Below are positions 31,895 through 40,305 of a stretch of DNA of 64,000 nucleotides, piece after piece. Each line of letters opens with the position of its first letter. Position 1 is the stretch's first letter. The DNA is from Streptomyces sp. LHD-70 (lineage in GTDB: Bacteria; Actinomycetota; Actinomycetes; Streptomycetales; Streptomycetaceae): assembly GCF_031157275.1 (NCBI RefSeq), contig NZ_JAVIFW010000026.1, positions 41,237 through 105,236 of the forward strand. The letters are read 5' to 3'. The notes beneath the pieces were generated by a model. That model worked only from the letters and a program-made list of their open reading frames with translations. It was not told where the DNA came from and did not search any database. The translations under genes were made by a program, and so were the position numbers.

Positions 31895-33586
31895 ATGGCG
31901 AAGCCAGCGAAGAAGGGGAAGGTGCGGATCCCCTACGTCAGGGACGACCGCGGACTGAGGTTCGACCGGGACGCGATCGACGTGAAGCCGCACCCACCGT
32001 ACGTGGAGCCGCTCACCTGCTGGGAGTGCGGCGTTGCCGTGTATGCCCGCCACGGCAACGCCGACGACCCGGACTCCACGTCGTCGCACTACGCCAAGAA
32101 ACCGGGCCAGGACCACGGCCCGCGCTGCCTGTACGACTTGGAGCGCCGCGGCAAGGAACTCGTGGACTCCCACACCGTGGTCCGAAAAGGCGGGCAGTGG
32201 CGGCTGATCTGCCCGCCCGTCGGCCGCCCCGGCACGCGAGGCGGCGGCCCGTCCCGGCCAGGTGCCCCGGCAGGGGGCAGCGCGACCGGGTCGGGCAAGG
32301 GGAAGACGAGCGAGAAGGCAGGCAAGGCGATCGCGTCGGCTCGGCGGATCGTGCGACTCCTGGAGGCCTTTGGCCAGGATCCTGACGCCGTGGCCCAGTT
32401 CGCCGCCACCGTTCCCGGCGGACGCAGAAACATCGCATGGCCGGAGTTCTGCCGCGGCCGCGACGACGTCCACCTGCTCGCCCAGGCCCTCATCGACGGC
32501 ACCGCCGCGCCGATCCCGCACGCGGTGTGGGGGCCGGTGTCGACCGCGGGCGCCGTCGACGGCAAGTCCGGCAACCGCAGTTACGTGGTCAAGTACGTCG
32601 CCCAGCACCCGGTCCTCGTCGCCGGCCGCCGCCTGCCGCTGCAGGTGACCGTCCGCAGCAACGACGCGGACTGGATCGGCGCCACCACCCGCTCGGGGAA
32701 GTTCCTCGGGTACGGCTACTGGTCGCTCTTCCCCAAGCCTGAGAACGTCCAGGGCCGGATCGAGCTCCAGCTGTGGATCAACGAGCCGTGGCAGGTGGCC
32801 CGTTGGGGCACCAACGGCACCACCCAGACCTTCCCCGCCCCACCCCCACGGCCCGCGCGCCCCACGCCAACACGAACGCAGCCCGAACCCACGCCTCGCG
32901 ACGCCCGTGACCTTCCGCCCGCAGAACCCACACCGACGGCGAAACCGGAACCGGAAGAGGCCGGCTCCTTCACACAGCCGACGCCGCCGGAGCCCACACC
33001 CGAAAAGAATCCGCACAGCACATCCCTCACTCCGGATGAAGCACACGATCCGGAGCCGGCCCCTGCGGACGCGGAGGAAGACGCGGCGACCGATGCGGCA
33101 GCACAGGCTGGGGCTCCCGCACCGTCCACCCCCGAGCAGCGCCTCGCCGAGCTCCGCCGACGCTGGGCCGCCGAACCGCCCGCCGAACTTGACGATCCCG
33201 ACGAGGACGATGACGTCCTCGAACCCCCGCAGCGCGAAGAGCCTCCCGCAGCCACACGATCCGCCGAGCGGAACCTCGCGCCGATGGCCCGCGCCCGGAG
33301 GGAGGTGCCGGCCGTGGACGTCAGCGCCCCAGACCACGCGGCACCGGAGACCTCACAAGTTCCGCCGCTCCGTGCGCCGTTGCCGGCAGGACACGGCGGT
33401 GAAGAGGCACAGGATCAGCCGGTGCCTCTCCCACCCGCTGTGCCGCCGCCACCGTCCGCACCGCCGACGGTCGGCGTCCCACCGCAGGGAAATGCCGCCA
33501 GCCCGGAGGCCAAGCGTCCCCGAGCTCCACGAGCATCCGGCCCCCGCCAGCTGCTGTCCCGCTTGCTGCGCCGCAGCAAGGGCTGA
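31895..33586 (+). CDS. Protein with CoiA-like N-terminal zinc site and Pro-rich tail
   Basis: 563 residues from the ATG at 31895. LTCWECGVAVYARHGNAD, SSHYAKKPGQDHGPRCLYD resembles the zinc-binding N-terminus of CoiA-like proteins, but no following nuclease motif is evident. A conserved-looking central domain (about residues 195-310, DVHLLAQALIDGTAAPIPHAVWGPV ... GYGYWSLFPKPENVQGRIELQLWI) is unfamiliar. The last 250 residues are Pro/Glu/Ala-rich and probably disordered, ending in basic RQLLSRLLRRSKG. Probably co-transcribed with DUF6166. Confidence 0.6.
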   Translation: MAKPAKKGKVRIPYVRDDRGLRFDRDAIDVKPHPPYVEPLTCWECGVAVYARHGNADDPDSTSSHYAKKPGQDHGPRCLYDLERRGKELVDSHTVVRKGGQWRLICPPVGRPGTRGGGPSRPGAPAGGSATGSGKGKTSEKAGKAIASARRIVRLLEAFGQDPDAVAQFAATVPGGRRNIAWPEFCRGRDDVHLLAQALIDGTAAPIPHAVWGPVSTAGAVDGKSGNRSYVVKYVAQHPVLVAGRRLPLQVTVRSNDADWIGATTRSGKFLGYGYWSLFPKPENVQGRIELQLWINEPWQVARWGTNGTTQTFPAPPPRPARPTPTRTQPEPTPRDARDLPPAEPTPTAKPEPEEAGSFTQPTPPEPTPEKNPHSTSLTPDEAHDPEPAPADAEEDAATDAAAQAGAPAPSTPEQRLAELRRRWAAEPPAELDDPDEDDDVLEPPQREEPPAATRSAERNLAPMARARREVPAVDVSAPDHAAPETSQVPPLRAPLPAGHGGEEAQDQPVPLPPAVPPPPSAPPTVGVPPQGNAASPEAKRPRAPRASGPRQLLSRLLRRSKG

Positions 33587-33683
33587 ACGGCTCGGCCAGT
33601 CGAGCACACCGAGGTCGGTTCCGGTACGGCAGTGCGAGCACGGTTCGACCCCCTCGGCCAGGGCGCGGACGGCCTGGCCGAGG
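33587..33683 (-). pseudogene. DUF6233 remnant, 3-prime part, left of the IS
   Basis: Minus-strand frame encodes GQAVRALAEGVEPCSHC and GTDLGVLD, the C-terminal signature of DUF6233. It stops exactly at the IS boundary. Removing the IS and one GAGG copy joins it in frame to the fragment at 36826-36900. Confidence 0.75.
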
Positions 33684-33848
33684 TGATGGCGCTCTCTGAA
33701 CTTCCCCACCATCCGCTCTGTGTTGGGGACAAACATGCTCAGTTGATCTCCCCACCCTTCGTGTGACCTTGTCCGGTGTGTCGGCTTCGGGTGACTGAGT
33801 TGCGGAGAGCCTGCGTGGGCACTGTGTTCGGCCTGTTCGGGGGCCTGG

Positions 33849-35210
33849 ATGCTCACGCGGGAGGAAGACGTGGATGCTCATGCATTGCGTCGTCAGGGTT
33901 GGTCGATCTCGGCGATCGCGAGACATCTGGGTCGTGACCGGAAGACCATCCGGGCCTATTTGAACGGCGAACAGGAGCCGGGCCGACGTCGGCAGAGCCC
34001 GGACGCGTTCGTCCCGTTTCTGGATTACTGCCGGCAGCGGCTCGCCGACGATCCGCACCTGTGGGCCTCGACCTTGTTCGACGAGCTCAAAGCCCTTGGA
34101 TATGAAGGCGGTTACTCGACTTTCACACGGGCTCTTCGCCGCTATCAGGTTCGTCCGCACTGCGAGCCATGCCATGCGGCCAGCGGCCGCAACGTCGCGG
34201 TCATCGCCCACCCGCCAGGCGAGGAGATCCAGTTCGACTGGCTCGAGCTGCCCGACGCCCCCGCGTCCTGGGATGTCGGATCGCATGCGCATCTGCTGGT
34301 CGGCGCCCTCGCTCACTCCGGCCGCTGGCGGGCCGTTCTGGCCGAGAGCGAGGACTTCGCCCACCTGGTCGCCTCGCTGGACCAGGTCATGCGCAAGCTC
34401 GGCGGGACCGCGCGACGTTGGCGGTTCGACCGCATGTCGACCGTTTGCTATCCCAGCAGCGGCCAGGTCACGCCGGCGTTCGCCGCGGTCGCCAAGTACT
34501 ACGGCGCCGGTGTCGACATTTGCCCGCCCCGCCGCGGGAACCGCAAGGGAGTGGTGGAGAAGGCCAACCACTCGGCGGCTCAACGCTGGTGGCGGACGGT
34601 CCCAGACGCGTTGACGATGCTGCAGGCCCAGTCCGGCATCGACAAACTCGCCATCCGCATGGACGAGCGCCGCCGCGTCGTCGACGGCATCAAGGTCACC
34701 GTCGGCGAACTGGCCGCCTACGAACCCTTGTTGGACCTTCCCGTCCGGCCATTCCCGGCGGAACTCGAAGTCGAGCGGACCGTCAGCCCGCAGAGCCTGG
34801 TCGCCTTCGAAGGCAACTTCTACTCGGTGCCGCCGGGCCTCCCGGGAGCCCAGGTCAGCGTCGAACTCCGCCTGGGCGATGACCACTTGAGCATCGCCAC
34901 CGCGGGCCGAGCGGTGATCGCCCGGCACCGGCGGGCGCCTAAAGGCGCCGGGCAAACAGTGCGGGACTCCGGTCACGTCATCGCGCTGGAACGCGAGGTT
35001 CTGGCCGCGTTCTCCGACCGGGCGCCCTGCAAGACCAAGGTCCGCAAGCCCCTCTCGGACGCCGCTCTGGCCGAGGCCGAACGGCTGCGGGGCAACCCGA
35101 CCGCGGCCGGGAACCCGGCCGAGCGGGTCGTGATCGACCTCAACCACTATGCCGCCGTGGCCGACCGGCTGCGGAGCGTTCCCTCACCCAAGGAGGAGAG
35201 CACGGAGTGA
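33849..35210 (+). CDS. istA: IS21 transposase IstA
   Basis: 453 residues. An N-terminal helix-turn-helix (LRRQGWSISAIARHLGRDRKTIRAYLNG) is followed by an rve-type DDE core: EEIQFDWLELPDA contains the first Asp, a second acidic region lies near WRFDRMSTVCYPS, and GVVEKANHSA holds the Glu. A Mu-C-like beta domain (SLVAFEGNFYSVPPGLPGAQV) comes last. Length is near the family norm, with no frameshift visible. The stop overlaps the istB start (GTGA), the usual coupling. Confidence 0.9.
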   Translation: MLTREEDVDAHALRRQGWSISAIARHLGRDRKTIRAYLNGEQEPGRRRQSPDAFVPFLDYCRQRLADDPHLWASTLFDELKALGYEGGYSTFTRALRRYQVRPHCEPCHAASGRNVAVIAHPPGEEIQFDWLELPDAPASWDVGSHAHLLVGALAHSGRWRAVLAESEDFAHLVASLDQVMRKLGGTARRWRFDRMSTVCYPSSGQVTPAFAAVAKYYGAGVDICPPRRGNRKGVVEKANHSAAQRWWRTVPDALTMLQAQSGIDKLAIRMDERRRVVDGIKVTVGELAAYEPLLDLPVRPFPAELEVERTVSPQSLVAFEGNFYSVPPGLPGAQVSVELRLGDDHLSIATAGRAVIARHRRAPKGAGQTVRDSGHVIALEREVLAAFSDRAPCKTKVRKPLSDAALAEAERLRGNPTAAGNPAERVVIDLNHYAAVADRLRSVPSPKEESTE

Positions 35211-36016
35211 ACACGACGCCGATGCAGATGAGCGAAGCACGACGCTTCCAGCAGCTGCGGGGCCACCTGTCCTACCTCAAACTCAACAACGCCGCCGAGG
35301 CCCTGAACCGGGTCTGTGACCAGGCCAGAGCCGAAGGCATGTCCCTCACCGCGGCTCTGGAGCGACTGCTTGAGATCGAGGTCGAGGCCACCGAGGCACG
35401 CAAACTCGCCGCCCGTCTCCGGTTCGCCTGCCTGCCGGAACCGTGGACGCTCAACGACTTCGACTTCGCTGCCCAGCCGGGCGTCGATGAGAAGCTGATC
35501 CGCGATCTGGCCACCTTGCGTTTCCTCGACGACGCGTCGAACGTGTTGTTCGTCGGGCCGCCCGGCGTCGGCAAGACCATGCTTTCCGTCGCTCTCGGCA
35601 GAGCCGCCGTTGAAGCAGGCCATCGCGTCTACTTCACCACCGCAACCGAACTCGCGGCCAAGTGCCACAAAGCCGCTCTCGAAGGCCGCTGGAAGAGCTG
35701 CATGAACTTCTTCGCTGGCCCGAAACTCCTCATCATCGACGAACTGGGCTATCTCCCCTTGCCCGAGGACGGGGCGTCCGCGTTGTTCCAGGTCATCAAT
35801 CAGAGGTATCTGAAATCCAGCACGATCCTCACGACAAATGTCGGCATCGCGGACTGGGCCGGCGCGTTCGGAGACGCCACGGTCGCGGCCGCCATGCTGG
35901 ACCGGCTCCTGCACCGGGCCGCGGTCGCCGGCATCGACGGCCCCTCCTATCGCCTGCGGGGGCACCAGAACCAGGCCGAAGCGATGCGAGCTGGGGTGAA
36001 CTCTCGTGTCTCCTGA
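35207..36016 (+). CDS. istB: IS21 helper ATPase IstB
   Basis: 269 residues, GTG start in the istA stop. Walker A GPPGVGKT lies near residue 125 and Walker B KLLIIDELGYLP near 175; the N-terminus has the IstB-type helical region (LRGHLSYLKLNNAAEALNRV). Known IstB proteins are DnaA-like AAA+ ATPases that present target DNA to IstA. It ends by overlapping the third gene by 11 bases. It appears intact. Confidence 0.9.
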   Translation: MNTTPMQMSEARRFQQLRGHLSYLKLNNAAEALNRVCDQARAEGMSLTAALERLLEIEVEATEARKLAARLRFACLPEPWTLNDFDFAAQPGVDEKLIRDLATLRFLDDASNVLFVGPPGVGKTMLSVALGRAAVEAGHRVYFTTATELAAKCHKAALEGRWKSCMNFFAGPKLLIIDELGYLPLPEDGASALFQVINQRYLKSSTILTTNVGIADWAGAFGDATVAAAMLDRLLHRAAVAGIDGPSYRLRGHQNQAEAMRAGVNSRVS

Positions 36017-36677
36017 CCTCGCCGTCGAAACGCCCCAGACGGAGGACGAATTGGCCCGCCGATGCCCCGGCTGCGAAACCGTCTTCACAGTCGAGAGAAG
36101 CACCAGTCGGCAGGTCTTCTGTTCGCGAACCTGCCGCGAAATCGCTCGTCGGCAAACCCCCGTCGAGCGAACCTGCCCGGTCTGCAAGAAGGACTTCACC
36201 ACAACGGTCAGTCCTCGCCGCGTCTTCTGCTCGAAGGAATGTCGCCATATCGCTCGGAACAGTGAGGAAGAGCAGGAGAGCCGGAACTGCCCGGTCTGCA
36301 ACAGTTCTTTCCAGGCGCCGAAAACCGTGCGGAAGGTCTACTGCAGTTCCCAGTGCCGGAGCACCGCGGGGAAAAGGCGAGACGAGGCACGGGACCAGGA
36401 CCGGGCACGGCGTCTGGGTGAGCCGCCGAAACCCGCTGTCAGCCGGCCCATCCCGGCACCGGTCGAGCCGCAGGCGCCGCAACCACGGCCGCAGACCATC
36501 AGGCCCATCGTCCGAACAGTCCAGGAACGGGACCCGATGGAACCCACCGCCACCCGCGAATGCCCTCACTGCCGTCAACCCGTGACCATCGTCGCCCTGT
36601 TGGCCACCCCTGAAGCGGCCCGGCCTTCAGTGCCTCCAGGCCCCACCGACCCGATCCCCATCCGGCGAACGCCATGA
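36006..36677 (+). CDS. Third IS21 gene: multi zinc-ribbon protein
   Basis: 223 residues, GTG start overlapping istB by 11 bases. Three tandem units share CPxC, then F, then R-x-V-F/Y-CSxxCR (CPGCETVFTV-FCSRTCR, CPVCKKDFTT-FCSKECR, CPVCNSSFQA-YCSSQCR). A fourth CPHC follows near residue 190 after a Pro-rich linker. Each unit should bind one zinc. It lies inside the element and is coupled to istB, so it is a passenger or accessory transposition protein, perhaps for DNA binding or target choice. Confidence 0.65.
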   Translation: MSPDLAVETPQTEDELARRCPGCETVFTVERSTSRQVFCSRTCREIARRQTPVERTCPVCKKDFTTTVSPRRVFCSKECRHIARNSEEEQESRNCPVCNSSFQAPKTVRKVYCSSQCRSTAGKRRDEARDQDRARRLGEPPKPAVSRPIPAPVEPQAPQPRPQTIRPIVRTVQERDPMEPTATRECPHCRQPVTIVALLATPEAARPSVPPGPTDPIPIRRTP

Positions 36678-36825
36678 GCACACCTGCCGGTCACTGATTC
36701 ACCGGGCCCGCCGACCTGACGGTCGGCGGGCCCGCCCGCTCTCGCTCCCCACATTCCCCACTCAGTTGAACCACTGACCAACTGAGGCGAAGAGCATCAC
36801 CGGCCGTTTTCGCCGATCCTCATCA

Positions 36826-36900
36826 GAGGGCGATGGGCCAGACGCGCTTGCGGCTCATCCGGCAGCCGCCCGAGTACACCGCGACCGGCGCCGGCCCTTC
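36826..36900 (-). pseudogene. DUF6233 remnant, middle part, right of the IS
   Basis: Minus-strand frame encodes GPAPVAVYSGGCRMSRKRVW and PIAL, the central DUF6233 motif. It is in frame with, but separated by a stop from, the gene at 36901, and lacks the usual N-terminal 60 residues. The gene was thus already truncated or decayed apart from the IS insertion. Confidence 0.7.
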
Positions 36901-37122
36901 CTAGGATGAGGAAACGGTCCGGCCGTGCCCGCTGGTCCAGGTCTCCAGCACTCTGACGTCACCGTCGCCCTCGACGGACAGAGTGATGATCACGCCCGGT
37001 TGGGAGCCGTAGCGCCCGATGTCCTTTGTGAACTTCGCCTCGGCGACGGCCTTGTCGGTCCACCAGCCGATCACGGCCGGCCCGTCGGCCCGGAAACGGA
37101 TTCGTACTTCATACGTGCGCAC
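36901..37122 (-). CDS. Small hypothetical protein
   Basis: 73 residues from a GTG at 37122 with GGGAGG seven bases upstream. RTYEVRIRFRADGPAVIGWW, then GVIITLSVEGDGDVRVLETW, suggests a small beta-rich fold. It ends directly before the DUF6233 remnant and in the same frame. No known family. Confidence 0.5.
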   Translation of the reverse strand: MRTYEVRIRFRADGPAVIGWWTDKAVAEAKFTKDIGRYGSQPGVIITLSVEGDGDVRVLETWTSGHGRTVSSS

Positions 37123-37176
37123 GTCGAGAGCCTCCCACGGTCGGCTGCAGGCGAATTGGACGAATTCGCGAAAGTC

Positions 37177-37524
37177 TCATGAGGCGGTGAGGCCGAGGGC
37201 GGTGTCCGGGCGGCAGTGGCTGCAGGCGGGGACCGGGCCGTGGTGGAGGGCCTCGCGTGCCTGCTCGGCCGTGATCTGGCGGATCCGCTTGCCTGCCATG
37301 TGGCAGTCGCCGGTGTGCACGTAGATCGCGGAGCGGCCGGACAGCCCGAGCTCGAGGAGCCAGTCCGGGGGAGCGGGGCGGGCGGCCTTTCCGCGTTCCC
37401 GCTCGGTGCGTCGGCGCTCCTCGTCCGCGATCCAGCGTCGCGTGCGGTCCAGGTCCCGCGTCTGCACGCGTTCCAGGAACCGGAGTTGGGAAAGCCGGTC
37501 TGCCGGCGGTTGTTCGGATCCCAT
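37177..37524 (-). CDS. DUF6233 family protein (intact)
   Basis: 115 residues. A helical N-terminus (LSQLRFLERVQTRDLDRTRRWIADEERRR) is followed by PPDWLLELGLSGRSAIYVHTGDCHMAGKR and ITAEQAREALHHGPVPACSHC, the DUF6233 pattern. Function unknown. It starts five bases after the stop of the polymerase-like gene; a TTG at 37533 overlapping that stop is an alternative start. So it is in the SOS-box operon. The remnant at 36826-36900 and 33587-33683 is a second, interrupted copy. Confidence 0.7.
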   Translation of the reverse strand: MGSEQPPADRLSQLRFLERVQTRDLDRTRRWIADEERRRTERERGKAARPAPPDWLLELGLSGRSAIYVHTGDCHMAGKRIRQITAEQAREALHHGPVPACSHCRPDTALGLTAS

Positions 37525-37529
37525 CGTGA

Positions 37530-38528
37530 TCAAGCCGCCTTGCGCAGCAGCGAGGCCGGGCCGACGGTCCCCTTCCCATATCGGGCGTTGGCGCGGTCGG
37601 CGACCGACTCGACCCGCAGTCGCATCTCCCGTCCGCGATCGAAGGTGATCTGCTCGGCGGCCGCATGCGCGCCGACGAGGTCATCGGCCCGCAGCAGCAG
37701 GCCGGTGAGCCGGCCGCGTTGCAGCCCTGCAGCGTCCATCAGCCGGTAGGCCGCCGTGCGCAGGTCCTCGTCATGGGCAGAGGGCTCGGACAGCCGCAAG
37801 GTCTTGGACCAGCGGGTACCTGCGGCGAAGTCCAGCTGCAGCGTGAGGCCGCGTGCGATCTGCTCGCGCCGGCGCAGCGTGCTCGCGAGTTCGACGACCA
37901 GGTCGAGCAGCCGAGCGCGGACGGCGGCGCCGTCGAGTTCCTGCTGCGCGAAGCGGTGCCGCACCGCCGCCGACATCGGCAAGGCCTTCGGTGTCACGGG
38001 ACGCGGGTCGACCCCGCGCGCTCGCTCGGCGGCGACCCGGCCCGCGCGGCCGCCCAGGAGACGCTGGACCGTGCCCAGAGGCATGGCGGCGAGCGCTGCC
38101 ACGGTGTGGATTCCGTACGTGTTGAGCGCACGCGCCTGCATCGGGCCGATCCCGTGCACCGCCTCGACCGGCAGCGGCGCGAGGAAGTCGGAGACCTGGT
38201 CCGGCTCGACCAGGACGATGCCGCCGTGCTCCGGTGCCAGCGCGGACGCGGTGGCCGCGACCGCCCACGTGGGGGCGAGACCGATCCGAAGATCTACCGA
38301 CAGCCGAGCCAACGACCGAACCCTGATCGTCTCGGCCAGCCGCAGCGGCGGAACACCGAAATAACGCAGCGCGCCCCGCAGCTCGACCACGGCCGCGCCC
38401 GGCGGCACGGCCTGGACGACGGGGGAGACCTCGGAGAGGACCTCCAGAACCTCGCGGTACGTCGGCTCCGGCAGCCCGATAGGCACACGCACGTGCATCA
38501 CCGACGCTACGCTCCCTGTACTGGCCAT
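37530..38528 (-). CDS. DinB/ImuB-like Y-family polymerase homologue lacking catalytic acids
   Basis: 332 residues from the ATG at 38528, chosen for GGGAGGTGAG just upstream. VVQAVPPGAAVVELRGALRYFG aligns with the Y-family palm, but the usual DMDxFF and SIDE acids are missing (MHVRV and VELRG instead). A helix-hairpin-helix (PLPVEAVHGIGPMQARALNTYGIHTVAAL) and little-finger region follow. Like ImuB, it may be a non-catalytic adaptor in mutagenic repair. A LexA-type box lies 27 bases upstream, so DNA-damage induction is likely. Confidence 0.75.
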   Translation of the reverse strand: MASTGSVASVMHVRVPIGLPEPTYREVLEVLSEVSPVVQAVPPGAAVVELRGALRYFGVPPLRLAETIRVRSLARLSVDLRIGLAPTWAVAATASALAPEHGGIVLVEPDQVSDFLAPLPVEAVHGIGPMQARALNTYGIHTVAALAAMPLGTVQRLLGGRAGRVAAERARGVDPRPVTPKALPMSAAVRHRFAQQELDGAAVRARLLDLVVELASTLRRREQIARGLTLQLDFAAGTRWSKTLRLSEPSAHDEDLRTAAYRLMDAAGLQRGRLTGLLLRADDLVGAHAAAEQITFDRGREMRLRVESVADRANARYGKGTVGPASLLRKAA

Positions 38529-38554
38529 CCTGCTCACCTCCCACACTCACATTA

Positions 38555-38570
38555 TCGAACGAAAATTCGA
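38555..38570 (-). promoter_or_regulatory. SOS (LexA) box
   Basis: TCGAACGAAAATTCGA matches the actinobacterial LexA consensus TCGAAC-N4-GTTCGA except for one base. It sits 27 bases before the start codon of the Y-family polymerase homologue. Confidence 0.75.
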
Positions 38571-38706
38571 ACAAGCCAGTCGCGGGAGGCTCGCGCGCGC
38601 TGGCGGTGTGTGAGTTTGCGTGAAGAGGCGGAGCCGCAGCGCCAGGTCACGCTGGCCGGTGGTGCCATACGCCCTGGAAGGTCGGACAAGGAGCGCGCGG
38701 CCGGCC

Positions 38707-39270
38707 TCACGTGACGGCAGGCTGTGGCATCTCCAATGCGTCGGCGACCTTGCGGGCCATGGCGGCGATGTGCGGCGGCAGGTGGCGGTCGAGGGAGTCG
38801 ACGTCGTCGCAGAGCCGGGCCCGCAGCCCGTGCAGGCATGCCTGGGTCAGCAGCCGCTGCGGTTCCTCATCGGGTGTCCCGGTGCGCTTCGCGAACACCC
38901 TCCCCCAGGAGAACTGCAGCCGCGCCTCCGGATCACCGGACTCGGGGGCAGGATCGCCGCACAGCCCGGCGGCTTCGTGCCGGTCGGACTCCTGTGGTCC
39001 GGCAGCCCGGATGTGCTGCTGGTTGACCTGGAGGTAGGTGTCGAGGGTCTCCTTCGGCATGCCCTCGCGCTCGCAGTAGGCGGCGATGAGCAAGGCGGCC
39101 ATGTCCATGGTGTCCGCGGCGTCCGTGGTGCGGTAGAGCGTCATCCGCCTCCAGCGGTCGGCGACGTCGGGCTCGGTGTAGCGCAGGACCTCCTGGCAGT
39201 TCAGCGAGGCCTCGGAGACGAGCTGGTGAACCGCGAGGCGCAAGGCCTCGGGCATCGGGGTGGGGTTCAT
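38707..39270 (-). CDS. Hypothetical helical protein
   Basis: 187 residues, ATG at 39270 without an obvious ribosome site, possibly leaderless. Helical throughout: EALRLAVHQLVSEASLNCQEVLR, DMAALLIAAYCEREGMPKETLD, RLLTQACLHGLRARLCDDVDSL, HIAAMARKVADALEM. No nucleotide-binding or DNA-binding motif. Function unknown; it does not overlap its neighbours. Confidence 0.55.
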   Translation of the reverse strand: MNPTPMPEALRLAVHQLVSEASLNCQEVLRYTEPDVADRWRRMTLYRTTDAADTMDMAALLIAAYCEREGMPKETLDTYLQVNQQHIRAAGPQESDRHEAAGLCGDPAPESGDPEARLQFSWGRVFAKRTGTPDEEPQRLLTQACLHGLRARLCDDVDSLDRHLPPHIAAMARKVADALEMPQPAVT

Positions 39271-39336
39271 GTCCGCACGCTAGGCGGCCCGGGCTCCTGG
39301 ACCGGGGAGGCACCAACCCGCCCTCACCCTGGCGGA

Positions 39337-39636
39337 CTACGGGCACCCCACCGCGTCGCTGACGATCGCATCCAGGCACGCGGCGCGGGCCTCGCGCGCG
39401 GAGGCCAGGGCAGACGCGTCGTAGACGTCGACGCTCACGTCGAGCTCGGACATGCGCGAGAGGATCGTGCGCCGGCGGGAGTCGCGCTCCTTGGTGAAGT
39501 GGATACGGCTCTGGCCACCGAGGAGTAGTCCTCGTAGCGCAGTCCGGGACGCATTGAGGTTGCGGGGCAGGACCGCGGCGGCCGCGATGACGTAGCCGCG
39601 TGCCTTGGTCTCGTCCACGAAGATATGTCCTGCCAC
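39337..39636 (-). pseudogene. Truncated hypothetical protein (N-terminal fragment)
   Basis: 99 residues from a GTG with GGGAGGGG upstream: AGHIFVDETKARGYVIAAAA, QSRIHFTKERDSRRRTILSR, VDVYDASALASAREARAACL. This looks like the first half of an RNase H-like or DUF3800-like protein of about 200 residues: Asp-Glu after the first strand and the IHF strand are typical. It ends early at AVGCP and a stop, so it is probably truncated. The assignment is tentative. Confidence 0.45.
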
Positions 39637-39805
39637 GAAGCACCCCTCCCGCTCAGAATCCTCATAATGCCGCGTCGTATGCCGCTTGGGCCCGGGAAAC
39701 ATGTCACCGAGCACCGACACCGCACACAGGCAGTTCGGGAGGCAACGGTCGATGGGCGCTACCGCCTACTAGAGCGCCCTCGCTGGCCAAAGCTGACACC
39801 ACAGA

Positions 39806-40012
39806 TCAGCCTTCAGCGTCCTGCCGTTCGGGTACGCGATACGCGAGGAGGTGAGCCAGACGACGGGCCTCGACAGCCGTTGGCGCGTGGGAGCGCGCGA
39901 CGTCGTCTAGGAGGTCGAGGAGCTCTCGGGCCTCCGTGAAGGTGAGCAGCGGCTGCCGCGCGAGGTCCTGTTCCGGGTCGTATTCGGCGTGATCCAGGTC
40001 GGGTTGATGCAT
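39806..40012 (-). CDS. Small acidic hypothetical protein
   Basis: 68 residues. PEQDLARQPLLTFTEARELLDLLDDVARSH and VEARRLAHLLAYRVPER form a helical hairpin. The ribosome site is weak. The gap to the next gene (40013-40305) is divergent and presumably holds both promoters. Function unknown. Confidence 0.45.
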   Translation of the reverse strand: MHQPDLDHAEYDPEQDLARQPLLTFTEARELLDLLDDVARSHAPTAVEARRLAHLLAYRVPERQDAEG

Positions 40013-40305
40013 GCAGAGCGAACGGCTGTCGCTTGGCGATGGTTACGTCTCCTGCCACGGGCGCCGGCACGCCCATGCGCACGCTGTGGCTCGCGAAAGC
40101 CCTCTCGCCCCCTGGTGTGACCGATCTCGGCGGCGCTCGTTGTTGGTTCGGCGCCGCTGAGGAATCTGCTGCGACGGTGCCCGGCTGAAGTATCTTCCGT
40201 TCCCACGGCGACGGATGAGTAGGCCCGAGACGCACCGCGTCATCGCAGCGACCGTGGCTGAGGACAGCGCAGGCGGCCTGGGGGCTGGCGCCGAAAGGAA
40301 CCTTC

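Larger units (their letters stand above)
33684..36825 (+). mobile_element. IS21-family insertion sequence (3142 bp) with 4-bp target duplication
   Basis: The ends are TGATG at 33684 and CATCA at 36825, the TG...CA form of IS21 elements. CTCAGTTGATC/CTCAGTTGGTC inverted motifs lie about 50 bases inside each end. GAGG is duplicated on both sides (33680-33683 and 36826-36829). Deleting the element and one GAGG restores an uninterrupted DUF6233 reading frame (RVWPIAL-GQAVRALAEGV), strong evidence that the boundaries are right. It carries istA, istB and a third gene. Confidence 0.85.

Noticed and set aside
33321..35147. Long leftward reading frame opposite istA
   Set aside because: istA has clear transposase domains in the other direction; the antisense frame has no recognisable motif.
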